A DNA stretch of 64,000 nucleotides from Novosphingobium sp. SCN 66-18. Lineage in GTDB: Bacteria > Pseudomonadota > Alphaproteobacteria > Sphingomonadales > Sphingomonadaceae. Below are positions 62,830 through 64,000 of the stretch, piece by piece (the first letter of the stretch is position 1; every line of letters starts with the position of its first letter). The DNA lies in NCBI GenBank assembly GCA_001725355.1, contig MEGD01000005.1:62001-126000 (forward strand), in the 5' to 3' direction. Both the position numbers and the translations under genes were made by a program. The notes under the pieces were generated by a model. It had not been told where the DNA came from. It saw only the letters and a program-made list of their open reading frames with translations, and did no database searches.

Positions 62830-63023
62830 CACCGGCTCCGGAAGGCCGCGCGCAGATCCGCGGCGATGCCCTGCGCCTGTTCCTCGAGCGCATCGAACTG
62901 TGCCGGCCCACGCACGCCGCCGGCCACTTCGCTGCACAATGTGTCGAATTGGTCGCGAAGCTGGTCGAGCTTCACTAGGAGGCTTGGCGGATCAATCCAC
63001 CGAAACGCTTTGGGGGCCGTCAC
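62829..63023 (-). CDS. Small phage early protein
   Basis: The 64-residue ORF begins with GTG 63023 with GGAG 8 bases upstream. It ends in a TGA that shares a base with the next ATG. A helical protein is predicted (LLVKLDQLRDQFDTLCSEVAGG, FDALEEQAQGIAADLRAAF). It is the first gene of the minus-strand block and has a terminator-like hairpin just before it. Confidence 0.58.
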   Translation of the reverse strand: MTAPKAFRWIDPPSLLVKLDQLRDQFDTLCSEVAGGVRGPAQFDALEEQAQGIAADLRAAFRSR

Positions 63024-63043
63024 ATCGTCGTCTCCGGCACATG

Positions 63044-63075
63044 AAAAAGCCCGCTGACCGGTCGGGTCGCGGGCT
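63044..63075 (-). terminator. Terminator-like hairpin at the head of the minus-strand block
   Basis: On the minus strand AGCCCGC pairs with GCGGGCT, extended by GACC/GGTC inside, and is followed by TTTTT. It lies 21 bases before the GTG of the first minus-strand gene. The plus-strand side has no T-tract. Confidence 0.7.
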
Positions 63076-63165
63076 CCAGATGCAATTGTGGCGGGGTCGT
63101 TTTTGGCCGAATGGTGGCCGTTTCGGCAGTGTCGTTTTTGTGCCGGTTCACGCTCGGCTACATTT

Positions 63166-63180
63166 GTTCTCATATTGTTC
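63166..63180 (+). promoter_or_regulatory. LexA box upstream of the SRAP-domain gene
   Basis: GTTC, TCATATT, GTTC is an exact GTTC-N7-GTTC alphaproteobacterial LexA operator, lying 12 bases before ATG 63193. It would place the gene in the SOS regulon, in agreement with the SRAP family's link to SOS. Confidence 0.75.
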
Positions 63181-63192
63181 TATGCTGGACGG

Positions 63193-64000
63193 ATGCGACT
63201 CAGCCCTCTTGCCCGGCATCACGGCCGCCTGGTCACGCTCGCCCTGGCGGAGCTCGAGGACGCGCGCGCCCGCGCCTGGCATGGCGAATTCGAACGCACG
63301 CGCGGCCAGCGCCTGGCGCTTGCCGTTCTCGCGGATGCCGGCATCGCCGACCAATGGCAGGCCCGCGCCTATTGGGATCTGCTGGCCTACGAAGGGTTGG
63401 CCGGGGAACAGGAAACGGACGCGCGCTACACCGTTCACACCCGGCTGACCGGGTTGCTGCGCGATTGGCGCTATCGGGCAATGCTGCCAGATGATGATCT
63501 GCTCCGCGCCGGCAGTCTGATGCGGCGCTATGCGCCCGATCTTGATCTGCAGTCGGGAACGGATCAGCATCCCTGCATGTGCAACCGCTATGAGCAGCTC
63601 GAGCTGGATCTCGTCGTTGCCGATTACGACGCGGAACCGGTGCGCCCGATGAACGGCGGCCCGCCGATCGTCCATCCGCGCGATACGGGAACCGTCGTGC
63701 GCGTCCGGGACGGCCGCCGCGTCGTCGATGCGATGTCCTGGGGCTTTCCCGTCTATGTCCGGGGGCGGATCGGGCGCAGCGGCCAGCAGCTGAAGCCGCG
63801 CCCGGTCAACAACGCCCGGTTCGATAAACTCGCCGGCTTCTGGAAGCGCTGGGCCGTCAATCCCGCGAACCGCTGCCTCATGCCGGTGCGCCGCTTTGCC
63901 GAGGCGGCGGGAAACCCGGGCATGATGACCACCACCTGGATCGCGCACCGCGATCACCGCTCCATGGCATGGGCTGCGATCTGGACGGACGATTCGGAAT
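63193..64000 (+). CDS. SRAP (HMCES/YedK-like) protein with N-terminal extension, partial
   Basis: One open frame runs from ATG 63193 past the right edge. Residues 1-128 (ARAYWDLLAYEGLAG and other helical parts) match no family I know. From residue 129 (internal ATG 63577) the chain reads MCNRYEQ, the SRAP start whose Cys2 forms the DNA-protein crosslink at abasic sites. VNNAR (active-site Asn) and RCLMPVRRFAE (active-site Glu) follow. The catalytic histidine region is beyond the window. The gene may be read from both starts. Confidence 0.8.
   Translation, partial: MRLSPLARHHGRLVTLALAELEDARARAWHGEFERTRGQRLALAVLADAGIADQWQARAYWDLLAYEGLAGEQETDARYTVHTRLTGLLRDWRYRAMLPDDDLLRAGSLMRRYAPDLDLQSGTDQHPCMCNRYEQLELDLVVADYDAEPVRPMNGGPPIVHPRDTGTVVRVRDGRRVVDAMSWGFPVYVRGRIGRSGQQLKPRPVNNARFDKLAGFWKRWAVNPANRCLMPVRRFAEAAGNPGMMTTTWIAHRDHRSMAWAAIWTDDSE

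Overview
The window is high-GC DNA from an alphaproteobacterium, most likely a sphingomonad (Novosphingobium/Sphingobium type). This is inferred from three things: the gene neighbourhoods (zapA - 6S RNA - 5-FTHF cyclo-ligase - DUF2842; tkt-gap-pgk-fba), the protein sequences, and two exact GTTC-N7-GTTC LexA boxes of the alphaproteobacterial type.

Positions 1-35,150 are core chromosome. In order they hold: the start of a NifU-like scaffold gene, cvpA and radA (radA with a LexA box); a secreted M20 amidohydrolase; tRNA-Leu; an inositol monophosphatase and EF-P; an OPT transporter; a three-gene ABC export/lipoprotein-release operon (membrane fusion protein, permease, ATPase); thiE; the central carbon cluster tkt-gap-pgk-fba, in which tkt is broken by an out-of-frame deletion; zapA, a 6S RNA candidate and folate cyclo-ligase; tRNA-Pro; thyA; the branched-chain 2-oxoacid dehydrogenase operon (E1 alpha, E1 beta, E2); tRNA-Asp; recG; a host-attachment family protein; sdhE and mfd; an EAL protein divergent from NAD kinase; and tRNA-Asn.

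From tRNA-Asn (35,077-35,151) to the right edge the DNA is mobile. The first part (35.2-39.7 kb) has two P4-type tyrosine integrases facing each other. Between them lie a winged-helix protein, an orphan DNA adenine methylase and a structured leader that resembles phage C4 antisense RNA.

The second part (40.1-63.0 kb) is a nearly complete HK97-like siphoprophage, all on the minus strand. Read right to left it has early genes (two small ORFs, Gam, HNH), packaging (terminase small and large), head (portal, protease, capsid), connectors, tail tube, a tail chaperone with a probable -1 frameshift, tape measure, distal tail proteins and hub, two receptor-binding candidates (S74 chaperone-type and SGNH esterase-type), and a lysis cassette with an Rz1 lipoprotein gene nested in Rz.

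At the right edge a LexA-box-controlled plus-strand gene encodes an SRAP (HMCES/YedK) domain fused behind about 128 unrecognised residues. It runs off the window. The right attachment site is not in view. All assignments come from reading the sequence; no database search was run.
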